Of a DNA stretch of 37,186 bases, positions 24,768-32,131 are shown in pieces. Numbering within the stretch: the first letter of the stretch is position 1; each line of letters starts with the position of its first letter. The stretch comes from Burkholderiales bacterium. Its GTDB lineage: Bacteria > Pseudomonadota > Gammaproteobacteria > Burkholderiales > Burkholderiaceae_C. Below the pieces are notes generated by a model. The model was not told where the DNA came from and did no database searches. It saw nothing but the letters and a program-made list of their open reading frames with translations. A program made the translations under genes and the position numbers. The stretch spans positions 1-37,186 of the forward strand of contig CANNRR010000019.1 in assembly GCA_947508055.1 (NCBI GenBank), written 5' to 3'.

Positions 24768-26981
24768 ATGGAACTTGGGCGTCAGCACATGCTTAGCCAG
24801 TGGCTCAGGCGCGTGAGGTGGACCCGCAAGCAGATTTACCAGTCCTTGACACGCGCTCTGCTTCCAATGGGGGTTGTCGCAGCGCTGCTGGCGGTGCAAT
24901 TCCAAGACCCGTTGTTCAGGATGCGCATTCGCGATCAGTCGTTCGATCAGTTGCAAAAGTTGCATCCAGGACCCAATGCCGGGGACATTCCGGTAAGTGT
25001 GATTGCCATTGATGACCCCAGTCTGGCGGCAGTGGGCCAATGGCCGTGGCCACGCACCGTCTTGGCGCAGATTATCGACCGGTTGACCGCCATGGGTGCG
25101 AGAGTTGTGGTCATGGACTTGTTTCTTGCTGAGTCGGATCGTACTTCGCCGGAACAGGTTAAACAGTTCTGGCCCGACAACGAACAGCTCGATGCTTTGC
25201 TTGAGCACTTCCCCTCCCACGACCAGATTCTGGCTGAAAGCTTTGCACGTAGCCGCGTGGTGGCTGGCGTGGTAGCACAAAATTCGTACCCATCGAAACC
25301 CCTGCCACCACGCAGAACCGAAATCCGCAGCCAGGGTGGAGAAGCCAGCGGCTGGTTGAAAGACTGGGCAGGTGGAGTGGGGTTTCTGCCTGCATTGGCG
25401 GCGACTGCAGTCGGGGCTGGAGTACTCACCGTGGTGCCGGATCACGATGGCATCTTGCGTTCGATGCCGTTGCTTAGCATGCTGGGCGGCGAACTTTACC
25501 CGAGCCTCGGGCTCGATGCGCTGAGGGTGTATCTGGGTGCCGACACTCTTACCGCCAGAGTCGTATCCAAACACGATGCTGTCCTGCCCGAACTGCCGGG
25601 CATAGCGGGGATAGTCCTGGGTGGAGCAGGGTTTTTACCGACGTCCAGCGATGGGCGCGTGTGGTTGCGCGCGCGCGCGCAATCGACCGATCGCTATGTT
25701 TCGGCAATTGATGTACTGACGGGCAGCGTAGAACCCAGGCGAATCAAAGATCACATCGTCATCATTGGCGCAACTTCGGTTGGACTCGGCGACATTGTGC
25801 GCACCCCCCTGGGTGAGGCCGTTCCCGGTCTCGAGGGGCACTTGCAATTGATTGAGCAGTTGCTGACGAACGAATACTTGCTTCGTCCGGCCTGGGAGAA
25901 CACCCTGATCACCACGCTCGTACTGGCTTTTGGACTTGCCTTAGCCCTGATGCTGGCGTACCTGCGCCCTGCGTGGTCGGTGGCTTTAACGGGGGTGGGC
26001 ATTGGGGGAGTTTTTGGTCTGTCGGACTGGCTATTCCAGAGTCACCAGCTATTGCTCGACCCGGTATTTCCGACGATATGTTTGACCGCACTGTTCTTGT
26101 CCCTGGCTGTGCCGCGTTATCTGCGCACAGAGCGGGACCAGCGCTGGATCAAGACCGCATTTTCCCGTTATGTCTCACCCAACAGGGTGAGGTATTTGCA
26201 AGAGCATCCTGAAACATTGAACCTTGGCGGTGAATACCGGGAGTGCTCGTTTGTCATGACCGATTTGGCTGGGTTTACATCCTTAATGGAAAAATACGAA
26301 CCCTCCATGCTGTCGTCATTGCTGAATGAATACCTTAACGGCATGATCGAAATTGCCTTTGCCCACGACGGTACGCTGGACCGGATTGTGGGCGATGCGG
26401 TGGCCGTAATGTTTTCTGCCCCCGTCCAACAGCCCGATCATGCTTCGCGTGCCGTAGCTTGCGCATTGGCCATGGATCGGTTTGCCCATGCCTTCAGTCT
26501 GCGTCAGCAGGAGCGAGGTATTCCTTTTGGAAAGACTCGCATTGGCGTGAACACGGGCGATGTCATGGTGGGCAATTTTGGTGGTAAGGTCATGCTGGAC
26601 TACCGCGCGTTGGGCGATGCGATCAACACGGCGGCTAGGTTGGAGACAATCAACGCCCATTTAGGGACCCGCATCAGTGTTAGCGACTCGACCGTAAAAC
26701 AGTGTGTGGACTTTCGTGGCCGCCCGGCCGGGCGGCTGATATTGAAAGGGAAGAAAATTGCCGTTACTGTGTTTGAACCACTTACAGAGGACGAAGAGAG
26801 AAGCGAGCGTGTCGCGCAATACCGCGAAGCCTATCTGCTCATGGACGCAGAATCGCCAGGCGCAGCCGAAGCATTCAAAATGCTGAAGGCTCAGTTTCCT
26901 GAGGATCCGCTGGCGAACTACCATGCACAACGGTTCGAATCCGGTGAAACAGGTAGTCTGGTTGTCATGAGTCGGAAATAA
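24768..26981 (+). CDS. CHASE2-domain class III adenylate/guanylate cyclase
   Basis: A 737-residue membrane receptor cyclase. The order is: one N-terminal helix (about 30-47), a periplasmic CHASE2 domain (about 55-370, 'VSVIAIDDPSLAAVGQWPWP', 'IVIIGATSVGLGDIVRTPLG'), three helices (about 378-450) and a cytoplasmic cyclase domain (about 490-650). The two metal-binding Asp are present ('MTDLAGFTSLMEKYE', D499; 'RIVGDAVAVMFSAP', D543), as are the transition-state Asn and Arg ('INTAARLE', N620/R624). The two base-selecting positions, usually Lys and Asp/Thr, both read Arg (R539, R613), so ATP versus GTP preference is uncertain. ATG 24768 is chosen over a TTG three codons upstream. A (GC)7 run lies at 25667-25680. 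Confidence 0.9.
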   Translation: MELGRQHMLSQWLRRVRWTRKQIYQSLTRALLPMGVVAALLAVQFQDPLFRMRIRDQSFDQLQKLHPGPNAGDIPVSVIAIDDPSLAAVGQWPWPRTVLAQIIDRLTAMGARVVVMDLFLAESDRTSPEQVKQFWPDNEQLDALLEHFPSHDQILAESFARSRVVAGVVAQNSYPSKPLPPRRTEIRSQGGEASGWLKDWAGGVGFLPALAATAVGAGVLTVVPDHDGILRSMPLLSMLGGELYPSLGLDALRVYLGADTLTARVVSKHDAVLPELPGIAGIVLGGAGFLPTSSDGRVWLRARAQSTDRYVSAIDVLTGSVEPRRIKDHIVIIGATSVGLGDIVRTPLGEAVPGLEGHLQLIEQLLTNEYLLRPAWENTLITTLVLAFGLALALMLAYLRPAWSVALTGVGIGGVFGLSDWLFQSHQLLLDPVFPTICLTALFLSLAVPRYLRTERDQRWIKTAFSRYVSPNRVRYLQEHPETLNLGGEYRECSFVMTDLAGFTSLMEKYEPSMLSSLLNEYLNGMIEIAFAHDGTLDRIVGDAVAVMFSAPVQQPDHASRAVACALAMDRFAHAFSLRQQERGIPFGKTRIGVNTGDVMVGNFGGKVMLDYRALGDAINTAARLETINAHLGTRISVSDSTVKQCVDFRGRPAGRLILKGKKIAVTVFEPLTEDEERSERVAQYREAYLLMDAESPGAAEAFKMLKAQFPEDPLANYHAQRFESGETGSLVVMSRK
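25665..25682. repeat. (GC)7 dinucleotide run within an 18-bp perfect palindrome
   Basis: Seven GC units bounded by TT and AA form a perfectly self-complementary 18-mer inside the CHASE2 coding region, encoding part of 'VWLRARAQS'. Alternating GC runs can adopt Z-DNA and can slip; either is inference. Confidence 0.7.
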
Positions 26982-27045
26982 TGGAACTTATCCCGAGCGG
27001 TGGGGTTGTCAGAAACTCCCATTTATACTCACTTGGAGCTAATTT

Positions 27046-27831
27046 ATGAACTCAGCGTTAATCAATTTGCTTGATGTAATAGCGAAACACAGCGATGCCC
27101 ACACTATGGCGGCAAAAGCTATGCCACTTTTCGTAGGCCACATGGGGGCAGACAACGGATCGCTCATGTTGCTGGCGGATGATCGGGTTGTACATAAGGT
27201 ATTGGCTACCAAAGAGACCTTCACTGCGGTGTCCGAGCATAAGGTGCGCACCGTGCTCGACGGAGGGCTGGCAGGTTGGTCACTTAGGCACAGGCAAGGT
27301 GGCTTGGCATCGGATACCGAAATTGATGAACGCTGGGTTTCTATGGGCGATTCAGCGATTGCTTCTGCACTCGTCGTCCCCATGATGAGCCGAAGCACGG
27401 TTATTGGACTGCTTGCGTTCCATCACGCTGATCGGGGCTATTTTCGTGAAGCTCACCTGGCCAGGGCGGCCGAACTGGCACAGTTAGTATCTCCACTGTT
27501 TGATATTGCCCTCATGACAGAGTCATCCATCGCGTCGCTTGCAAAGCTGTGCCAAGGTGCCGGGTATCCGTCAACCGTTCTCGACTGGCACGGCAATGTC
27601 AAAGTGGTGAATAAGGCGATGGAAGAGCTTGACATAGTCTGGGAGGGCGCCAATTTCTCCCAGAGCTTGCTCCCGCGTGAGTTGAATGTTGGGTCAATCA
27701 GGGAGTGCGACTGGGATGGAATGCGAAGATTGACCTCGTTGCCGTACGATGCGTACGCCACCCCGTTTCGCGGTGCCGGCGTCTGGATTCAATTGGCAGA
27801 AAGCGCTATCTCAACATCGCAGAATGCCTAA
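27046..27831 (+). CDS. GAF-domain sensory protein
   Basis: A 261-residue soluble protein with a GAF domain at about 15-160 ('ADNGSLMLLADDRVVHKVLA', 'LDGGLAGWSLRHRQGGLASD', 'SALVVPMMSRSTVIGLLAFH'). A shorter C-terminal segment resembles a degenerate PAS fold ('YPSTVLDWHGNVKVVNKAME'). No kinase, GGDEF, EAL or DNA-binding output is present, so it probably works through a partner. A GGAG Shine-Dalgarno lies 8 nt before the ATG. It follows the cyclase gene by 64 nt and is followed directly by the cNMP-binding gene (TAAAATG), which suggests joint action. GAF domains of cyclases and phosphodiesterases can bind cyclic nucleotides, but its ligand here is unknown. Confidence 0.8.
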   Translation: MNSALINLLDVIAKHSDAHTMAAKAMPLFVGHMGADNGSLMLLADDRVVHKVLATKETFTAVSEHKVRTVLDGGLAGWSLRHRQGGLASDTEIDERWVSMGDSAIASALVVPMMSRSTVIGLLAFHHADRGYFREAHLARAAELAQLVSPLFDIALMTESSIASLAKLCQGAGYPSTVLDWHGNVKVVNKAMEELDIVWEGANFSQSLLPRELNVGSIRECDWDGMRRLTSLPYDAYATPFRGAGVWIQLAESAISTSQNA

Positions 27832-27832
27832 A

Positions 27833-28441
27833 ATGTCCGCCATGAACCCGACGAACACAACTCCTAATGTAGCGCGCCCGCCAACTTCCACGCGAGCCAT
27901 CGCAGAGTTTCCCAGCCACGCTGCCAAAGCGGTTGAGTTATTGACCATGCGCAGCCCGAGCTTTGCGCTGGCACCCAACGAAGCCGCGTGCATTGTCGCG
28001 TTAATGAGGCTCGTGAATTTCCCGGCCGGGACTACGATATTTAGCGCAGGCGATGACACGAACACCGGTTACATGTTGTTGGTGCTAGAAGGTGATGTAT
28101 CGGTAGACACGGGAAATGTGGGGGGCGGGGCCAAGGTTGATATTTCAGTCGTAGGACCTGGTGCTTTGATAGGCGAACTGGCGCTTATAGACGGTGCTCC
28201 GAGATCAGCCACTTGCACTGCTGTCTCCGGGGTAACTGCCGCAGGGCTTGCGGCGGCAGGATTGCAACGCTTGACGGAGACCCATCCGCAAGTTGCTGCC
28301 AAGTTGGCTATTTATATTGCTCGTAATGCGGGTGACCGACTGCGGTCGTTGAGCGAGCAGCTCCAAATGTATGATCAACTGACCGCCACCATGCAGCGCG
28401 AAATTGATCAATTGCGTATAGCCGTTAAACGAAACGGTTGA
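27833..28441 (+). CDS. Stand-alone cyclic-nucleotide-binding (CAP_ED) protein
   Basis: A 202-residue protein. After a Thr/Pro-rich N terminus comes a cyclic-nucleotide-binding domain (about 40-165). It contains 'FPAGTTIFSAGDDTNTGYML' and the phosphate-binding cassette 'GALIGELALIDGAPRSATCT', in which Glu binds the ribose and Arg the phosphate in known family members. The remaining 45 residues are amphipathic and probably coiled-coil ('RLRSLSEQLQMYDQLTATMQ'). There is no helix-turn-helix, so it is not a CRP-type transcription factor. The ATG at 27833 lies 1 nt after the GAF-gene stop; no Shine-Dalgarno is seen, implying translational coupling. It is the last gene of the accessory operon. Confidence 0.87.
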   Translation: MSAMNPTNTTPNVARPPTSTRAIAEFPSHAAKAVELLTMRSPSFALAPNEAACIVALMRLVNFPAGTTIFSAGDDTNTGYMLLVLEGDVSVDTGNVGGGAKVDISVVGPGALIGELALIDGAPRSATCTAVSGVTAAGLAAAGLQRLTETHPQVAAKLAIYIARNAGDRLRSLSEQLQMYDQLTATMQREIDQLRIAVKRNG

Positions 28442-28449
28442 CCCCCGGG

Positions 28450-28467
28450 CACTGGTCCCCGGTGTTT
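28450..28467 (+). terminator. Weak candidate terminator at the end of the accessory operon
   Basis: CACTGG and CCGGTG form a 6-bp stem (one G-U pair) with a 3-nt loop, followed by TTTC. It lies in the 25-nt gap between the convergent cNMP-binding and prfA genes. The stem is short, so this is tentative. Confidence 0.3.
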
Positions 28468-29552
28468 CAGGCCAGACTCAGTTCCAGCGCCGTCAGTTGC
28501 TCGGCCGCTTCATAGGCCTGCAGCGCTTCGATCACATCGTTCAGGTCACCTTCCATGATGGTCAGCAGCTTGTACAGGGTCAGGTTGATGCGGTGGTCGG
28601 TGAGTCGCCCCTGCGGGAAGTTGTAGGTGCGGATGCGGTCGCTGCGGTCGCCACTGCCCACCAGGCTCTTGCGTTCGGCTGCGTCCTTGGCGGCACGCTC
28701 ACTGCGCTCCTTCTCATGGATGCGGGCGGTCAGCACTTTCAGGGCCTGGGCCTTATTGCTGTGCTGGCTGCGCCCGTCCTGGCATTCGGCCACGATGCCG
28801 GTGGGGATGTGGGTGATGCGCACCGCCGAGTCAGTCTTGTTGATGTGCTGGCCACCGGCACCGCTGGCCCGGTAGGTGTCGATGCGAAGGTCCGACGGGT
28901 TGATCTTGATGGCTTCGGCCTCGTCCTGCTCGGCCAACACGGCGATGGTGCAGGCGCTGGTGTGGATACGGCCCTGTGTCTCGGTGGCTGGCACGCGTTG
29001 CACGCGGTGCCCGCCGGACTCGAACTTGAGCGCCCCATATACGTTGTGGCCTTCGATGCGTACTACAACCTCTTTGTAACCACCGAGTTCGCTTTGGGAT
29101 TCGCTGACGATCTCACACCTCCAGCCACAGCGGTCGGCATAGCGCATGTACATACGCAGAAGGTCGCCGGCAAACAGTGCCGACTCGTCGCCACCGGTGC
29201 CGGCGCGGATTTCTACAAAAGCCGGGCGCGCATCGTCCGGGTCTTTGGGTAGCAGCATGCGCTGCAGTTCGCCCTCGAGTTGCGCCAGCTCGGCCGTGGC
29301 GCTGGTGATTTCTTCCTCCGCCATTTCCGCCATATCGGGGTCCGAGCGCATCTCCTGAGCGCCTGCCAGGTCGGCCTCGCGCTGCTGGTAGCGTGCCCAA
29401 CGGCTGGCCACCGCCGCTACGTCGGTATGTTCGCGCGAGAGCTTCAGAAACTGCTCCATGTCCTTCATGATGTCCTCTCGGGACAGCAGGAATTCCAGCT
29501 CGGCCTGGCGATCGGTATAGCGGACCAGTTGTTGACGGAAGAAGGCTTTCAT
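28467..29552 (-). CDS. prfA: Peptide chain release factor 1
   Basis: A 361-residue class I release factor for UAA and UAG. The stop-codon-reading motif is PAT at 188-190 (RF1 type; RF2 has SPF), and the peptidyl-transferase motif GGQ is at 233-235 within '[20 protein letters not shown]'. Both positions match E. coli RF1. ATG 29552 gives the standard start ('[20 protein letters not shown]'); the frame is open for 24 more codons upstream. It follows hemA by about 80 nt in the same direction. Its usual neighbour prmC, which methylates the GGQ glutamine, lies 11 kb downstream. Confidence 0.97.
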   Translation of the reverse strand: MKAFFRQQLVRYTDRQAELEFLLSREDIMKDMEQFLKLSREHTDVAAVASRWARYQQREADLAGAQEMRSDPDMAEMAEEEITSATAELAQLEGELQRMLLPKDPDDARPAFVEIRAGTGGDESALFAGDLLRMYMRYADRCGWRCEIVSESQSELGGYKEVVVRIEGHNVYGALKFESGGHRVQRVPATETQGRIHTSACTIAVLAEQDEAEAIKINPSDLRIDTYRASGAGGQHINKTDSAVRITHIPTGIVAECQDGRSQHSNKAQALKVLTARIHEKERSERAAKDAAERKSLVGSGDRSDRIRTYNFPQGRLTDHRINLTLYKLLTIMEGDLNDVIEALQAYEAAEQLTALELSLA

Positions 29553-29633
29553 GGGAGCAGGAATGGGGTGTTGGATCGGGGCTGACAGGAAGGTACCGCT
29601 GAGGGCACCGTGCGAACGATGCAAGGAGAGTCG

Positions 29634-30896
29634 CTAACGACTGGAGTTGCGCAAGAAAAAGTGGGAGATGGCGGAACCTGCGCGCTCACGCGCCTGAGCG
29701 TCGCCGGCGTGCAGCTCTGCCATGGCCCCGTGCAGCATTTTCTGGGTCAAGCCTTTGGACAGGGCTTCGAGCACGGCGTCCACTGGCTCGCCCTTTGCAA
29801 TCATTTTGCGCGCACGGGTCAGTTCAGTCGCACGCCAGGCCTCGGCCTGCGCGTTGAGCTGCTGGATCAGGGGCACGCTGCTGCGCTGGTCGACCCAGTG
29901 CAGAAAGCTTTGCACGCCGGCGTCCACAATGGCCTCGGCCTGCGCCACGGCGGCCTGGCGGCTCGCCTGCGCCGTCTGCACCACGCTGGCCAGATCGTCC
30001 ACGGTGTACAGGTACACATCTTCCAGCGATTTGACTTCGACCTCGATGTCGCGTGGCACGGCCAGATCGACCATGAACATGGGCCGGTGCCGGCGCTTCT
30101 TGAGTGCCCGCTCGACGGCACCCAGGCCAATAATGGGCAGCGTGCTGGCCGTGCAGCTGATGACGGCGTCAAACTCATGCAGGCGGTCGGGCAGATCCCC
30201 CAGACGCATCACTTCACCGCCAAAGCGGCTGGCCAATTTCTCCCCGCGCTCCAGTGTGCGGTTGGCGATGGCGATGGACTTTGGGTTTTTGGCCGCGAAG
30301 TGCGTGGCGCACAGCTCGATCATTTCGCCCGCGCCGACAAACAGTACGTTGACCCGGCCCAGGTCCTCAAACAGATTGCCTGCCAACCGCACGGCCGCTG
30401 CCGCCATGCTGATCGAGTGGGCACCGATTTCGGTGGACGTGCGTACTTCTTTGGCCACTGCAAACGAGCGCTGGAACAGCTGTGACAGCGTGGTTCCCAA
30501 TGCGCCCGCTGCTTCGGCCGCGCGCACGGCGTCCTTGAGCTGCCCCAAAATCTGTGGCTCGCCCAGGACCATCGAGTCCAGCCCGCTGGCCACCCGAAAG
30601 GCGTGCCGAGCGGCATGGCCGTCTTGCAGGCTGTAGGTGTGGGTGCGCAGTGCCTCCGGTGAAATGCCTGCCGAACCAGCCAGCCAGCCCAGCGTGGGTT
30701 CCAGTTCGGAGTGCTCGCCAGCGCAGTAAATTTCGGTGCGGTTGCAGGTGGACACAATCGCTGCTTCCGGCATGCGGCTGAGCGACTGGCGCAGTCCCTG
30801 CAGATGCGGCGCAATCTGGTCCATCGCGAACGCAAACCGTCCGCGCACGTCCAGCGGCGCAGTGGTGTGGTTGATGCCTAAAGTCCAGACGGCCAT
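29634..30896 (-). CDS. hemA: Glutamyl-tRNA reductase
   Basis: A 420-residue enzyme making glutamate-1-semialdehyde, the first committed step of C5-pathway tetrapyrrole synthesis. The N terminus reads '[20 protein letters not shown]', the catalytic Cys is C51 in '[10 protein letters not shown]', and '[20 protein letters not shown]' is the family signature. An NADPH-binding domain follows ('[18 protein letters not shown]'), then a helical dimerisation domain. The start ATG 30896 is chosen over an upstream in-frame start for family length. A promoter is visible at 30980-31007. prfA follows, the common order. Confidence 0.97.
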   Translation of the reverse strand: MAVWTLGINHTTAPLDVRGRFAFAMDQIAPHLQGLRQSLSRMPEAAIVSTCNRTEIYCAGEHSELEPTLGWLAGSAGISPEALRTHTYSLQDGHAARHAFRVASGLDSMVLGEPQILGQLKDAVRAAEAAGALGTTLSQLFQRSFAVAKEVRTSTEIGAHSISMAAAAVRLAGNLFEDLGRVNVLFVGAGEMIELCATHFAAKNPKSIAIANRTLERGEKLASRFGGEVMRLGDLPDRLHEFDAVISCTASTLPIIGLGAVERALKKRRHRPMFMVDLAVPRDIEVEVKSLEDVYLYTVDDLASVVQTAQASRQAAVAQAEAIVDAGVQSFLHWVDQRSSVPLIQQLNAQAEAWRATELTRARKMIAKGEPVDAVLEALSKGLTQKMLHGAMAELHAGDAQARERAGSAISHFFLRNSSR

Positions 30897-30979
30897 GTAT
30901 TCTTTTGGTGCAACCGTACAGGGTTGCCAGTGAGCAATGGCCACGCCTGAGCGCCGCGATTGCAATTGATTTATCTGCG

Positions 30980-31007
30980 ATTATAAAATCGCCAACACTT
31001 GAACCAA
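30980..31007 (-). promoter_or_regulatory. Probable sigma-70 promoter of hemA-prfA
   Basis: On the minus strand TTGGTT and a perfect TATAAT are separated by 16 nt, with the -10 box about 84 nt before the hemA start codon. Confidence 0.6.
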
Positions 31008-31033
31008 CTTTTAGGCCCCTAGGGCCCAGCTGC

Positions 31034-31309
31034 ATGGGCACTCTGGACCAAATCTATCACATGGCCAATTTTCTGGCGCCCGCCTTCGCGGTTGGCGTTG
31101 CATTGGCTTTGACCGGCCATATATTTATGAGGAAAGTGGCTGCAGCGCCCGGATTTACTGCGCAAGCAGCTATCAACTTTGTAGCTGGAAGTTTGACCCT
31201 GGGCTTGGGTTTGTGGTTTTTTGGCAGCGAGGGCAAGATGGCCAGTTACGCCGCATTATTGGTGGTGGCGGCCACGAGTCAGTGGGCGGGTGGGCGCAGC
31301 TGGCGTTGA
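31034..31309 (+). CDS. Small hypothetical membrane protein
   Basis: A 91-residue protein with three hydrophobic segments: about 10-30 ('ANFLAPAFAVGVALALTGHI'), about 44-63 and about 68-84. It is divergent from hemA and convergent with ugpQ. I do not recognise a family. The ATG at 31034 begins 'MGTLDQIYHMANFLAP'. Codons 46-51 run through a 17-base hairpin (31169-31185) that resembles the dispersed repeat. Composition and position support a real gene, but no function can be given. Confidence 0.65.
   Translation: MGTLDQIYHMANFLAPAFAVGVALALTGHIFMRKVAAAPGFTAQAAINFVAGSLTLGLGLWFFGSEGKMASYAALLVVAATSQWAGGRSWR
31169..31185. repeat. Possible hairpin-repeat half inside the 91-residue protein gene
   Basis: GCTAT, a 7-nt loop and GTAGC (one G-U pair), followed by TGG. 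Over its first 20 bases it matches the copy at 16592 at about 17 positions, but the tail does not match. It encodes part of 'AAINFVAGS'. Membership in the repeat family is uncertain. Confidence 0.35.
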
Positions 31310-31330
31310 AATTCGAGGTTCAGACCCGTT

Positions 31331-32131
31331 TTATACCGGACTGAACAGATCCACCCGGTCGGTGATGATGCCGTCGGTTCCGAGGTCAATCAGCCGCTGT
31401 GCGGCCCATTCATCATTGACGGTGTAGCTCAGGGTGCGAAAGCCTGCACTTTGGGCTTGGGTAACGCTGCTGCGGTCCCACAGGGCCTGATTGCAGACGA
31501 TGGCCTTGCACCCTAGCGCCAGTGCCATTTCCAGCCAACCGGTCCACAACGTGTCAAGCAACAGGCCGCGTGGCAATTCGGGTTGGGCGTTCATGGCGCC
31601 GCGCAAGGCGTCCGGTTCAAACGAGGTCAGCAGTGGCAGCACGGCCTGCCCGGCCCACAACCGGGCGGCGTGCCGCGCCACAACTTCACCTGTGTGTTGG
31701 GCTGTATTGGGTGTCGGCTTGATTTCAATATTCAGGCAGTAACCGTTGCGGATGCAAAAGGCCGCGATGTTGTCCAGAGTCGGTAACGGTTCGCCCGCAA
31801 AGGTGCGGCTGTGCCAGCTGCCCGCATCCAGACGCCCAAGCTCACCCCAGGGCCAGTCTCCGCCCGCCAGACTGGTGGTGCTTGCTCCTGAATCAGGAGC
31901 GCCTTGCGCATATTCTACGGGGGCCAGAAGCACTTTTGATGCATTGGTGGTGCGCTGTAGCGTGGCGTCGTGCATCAGAAATGGAACATCGTCTGCGCTG
32001 AGCTTCACATCGCACTCGAACATACGAAAACCGTGGCTCGCACCCACGCGAAAGGCCGCCAATGTGTTTTCGGGTGCCAGTTTGCCGGCACCACGGTGGG
32101 CGATCCATCGCGGGTAGGGCCAGTCGTTCAT
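31331..32131 (-). CDS. ugpQ: Glycerophosphodiester phosphodiesterase UgpQ with in-frame repeat insertion
   Basis: A 266-residue GDPD-family enzyme hydrolysing glycerophosphodiesters to glycerol-3-phosphate and an alcohol. Active-site motifs are present: '[17 protein letters not shown]' near 11, '[17 protein letters not shown]' near 39 and '[17 protein letters not shown]'. E. coli UgpQ, as I recall, has about 247 residues. The excess lies in one place, about residues 66-86 ([20 protein letters not shown]), between 'LQRTTNAS' and '[13 protein letters not shown]'. This segment is encoded by a copy of the dispersed hairpin repeat (31884-31931). The start codon overlaps the ugpC stop (ATGA), and the gene closes the ugpBAECQ operon. 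Confidence 0.93.
   Translation of the reverse strand: MNDWPYPRWIAHRGAGKLAPENTLAAFRVGASHGFRMFECDVKLSADDVPFLMHDATLQRTTNASKVLLAPVEYAQGAPDSGASTTSLAGGDWPWGELGRLDAGSWHSRTFAGEPLPTLDNIAAFCIRNGYCLNIEIKPTPNTAQHTGEVVARHAARLWAGQAVLPLLTSFEPDALRGAMNAQPELPRGLLLDTLWTGWLEMALALGCKAIVCNQALWDRSSVTQAQSAGFRTLSYTVNDEWAAQRLIDLGTDGIITDRVDLFSPV
31884..31931. repeat. Dispersed hairpin repeat inserted in ugpQ
   Basis: GCTCC, a 7-nt loop and GGAGC (the whole 17-mer is almost fully palindromic, with TGA/TCA extending the stem). The tail holds CATATTCTACGGGGG (31909-31923), identical to the prmC copy. The stem differs from the copy at 16592 by a paired change (A-T to C-G), so pairing is kept. Confidence 0.8.

Noticed and set aside
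27833-28441. cNMP-binding protein as a CRP/FNR transcription factor
   Set aside because: The protein ends about 45 residues after the binding domain with coiled-coil-like sequence and no helix-turn-helix.
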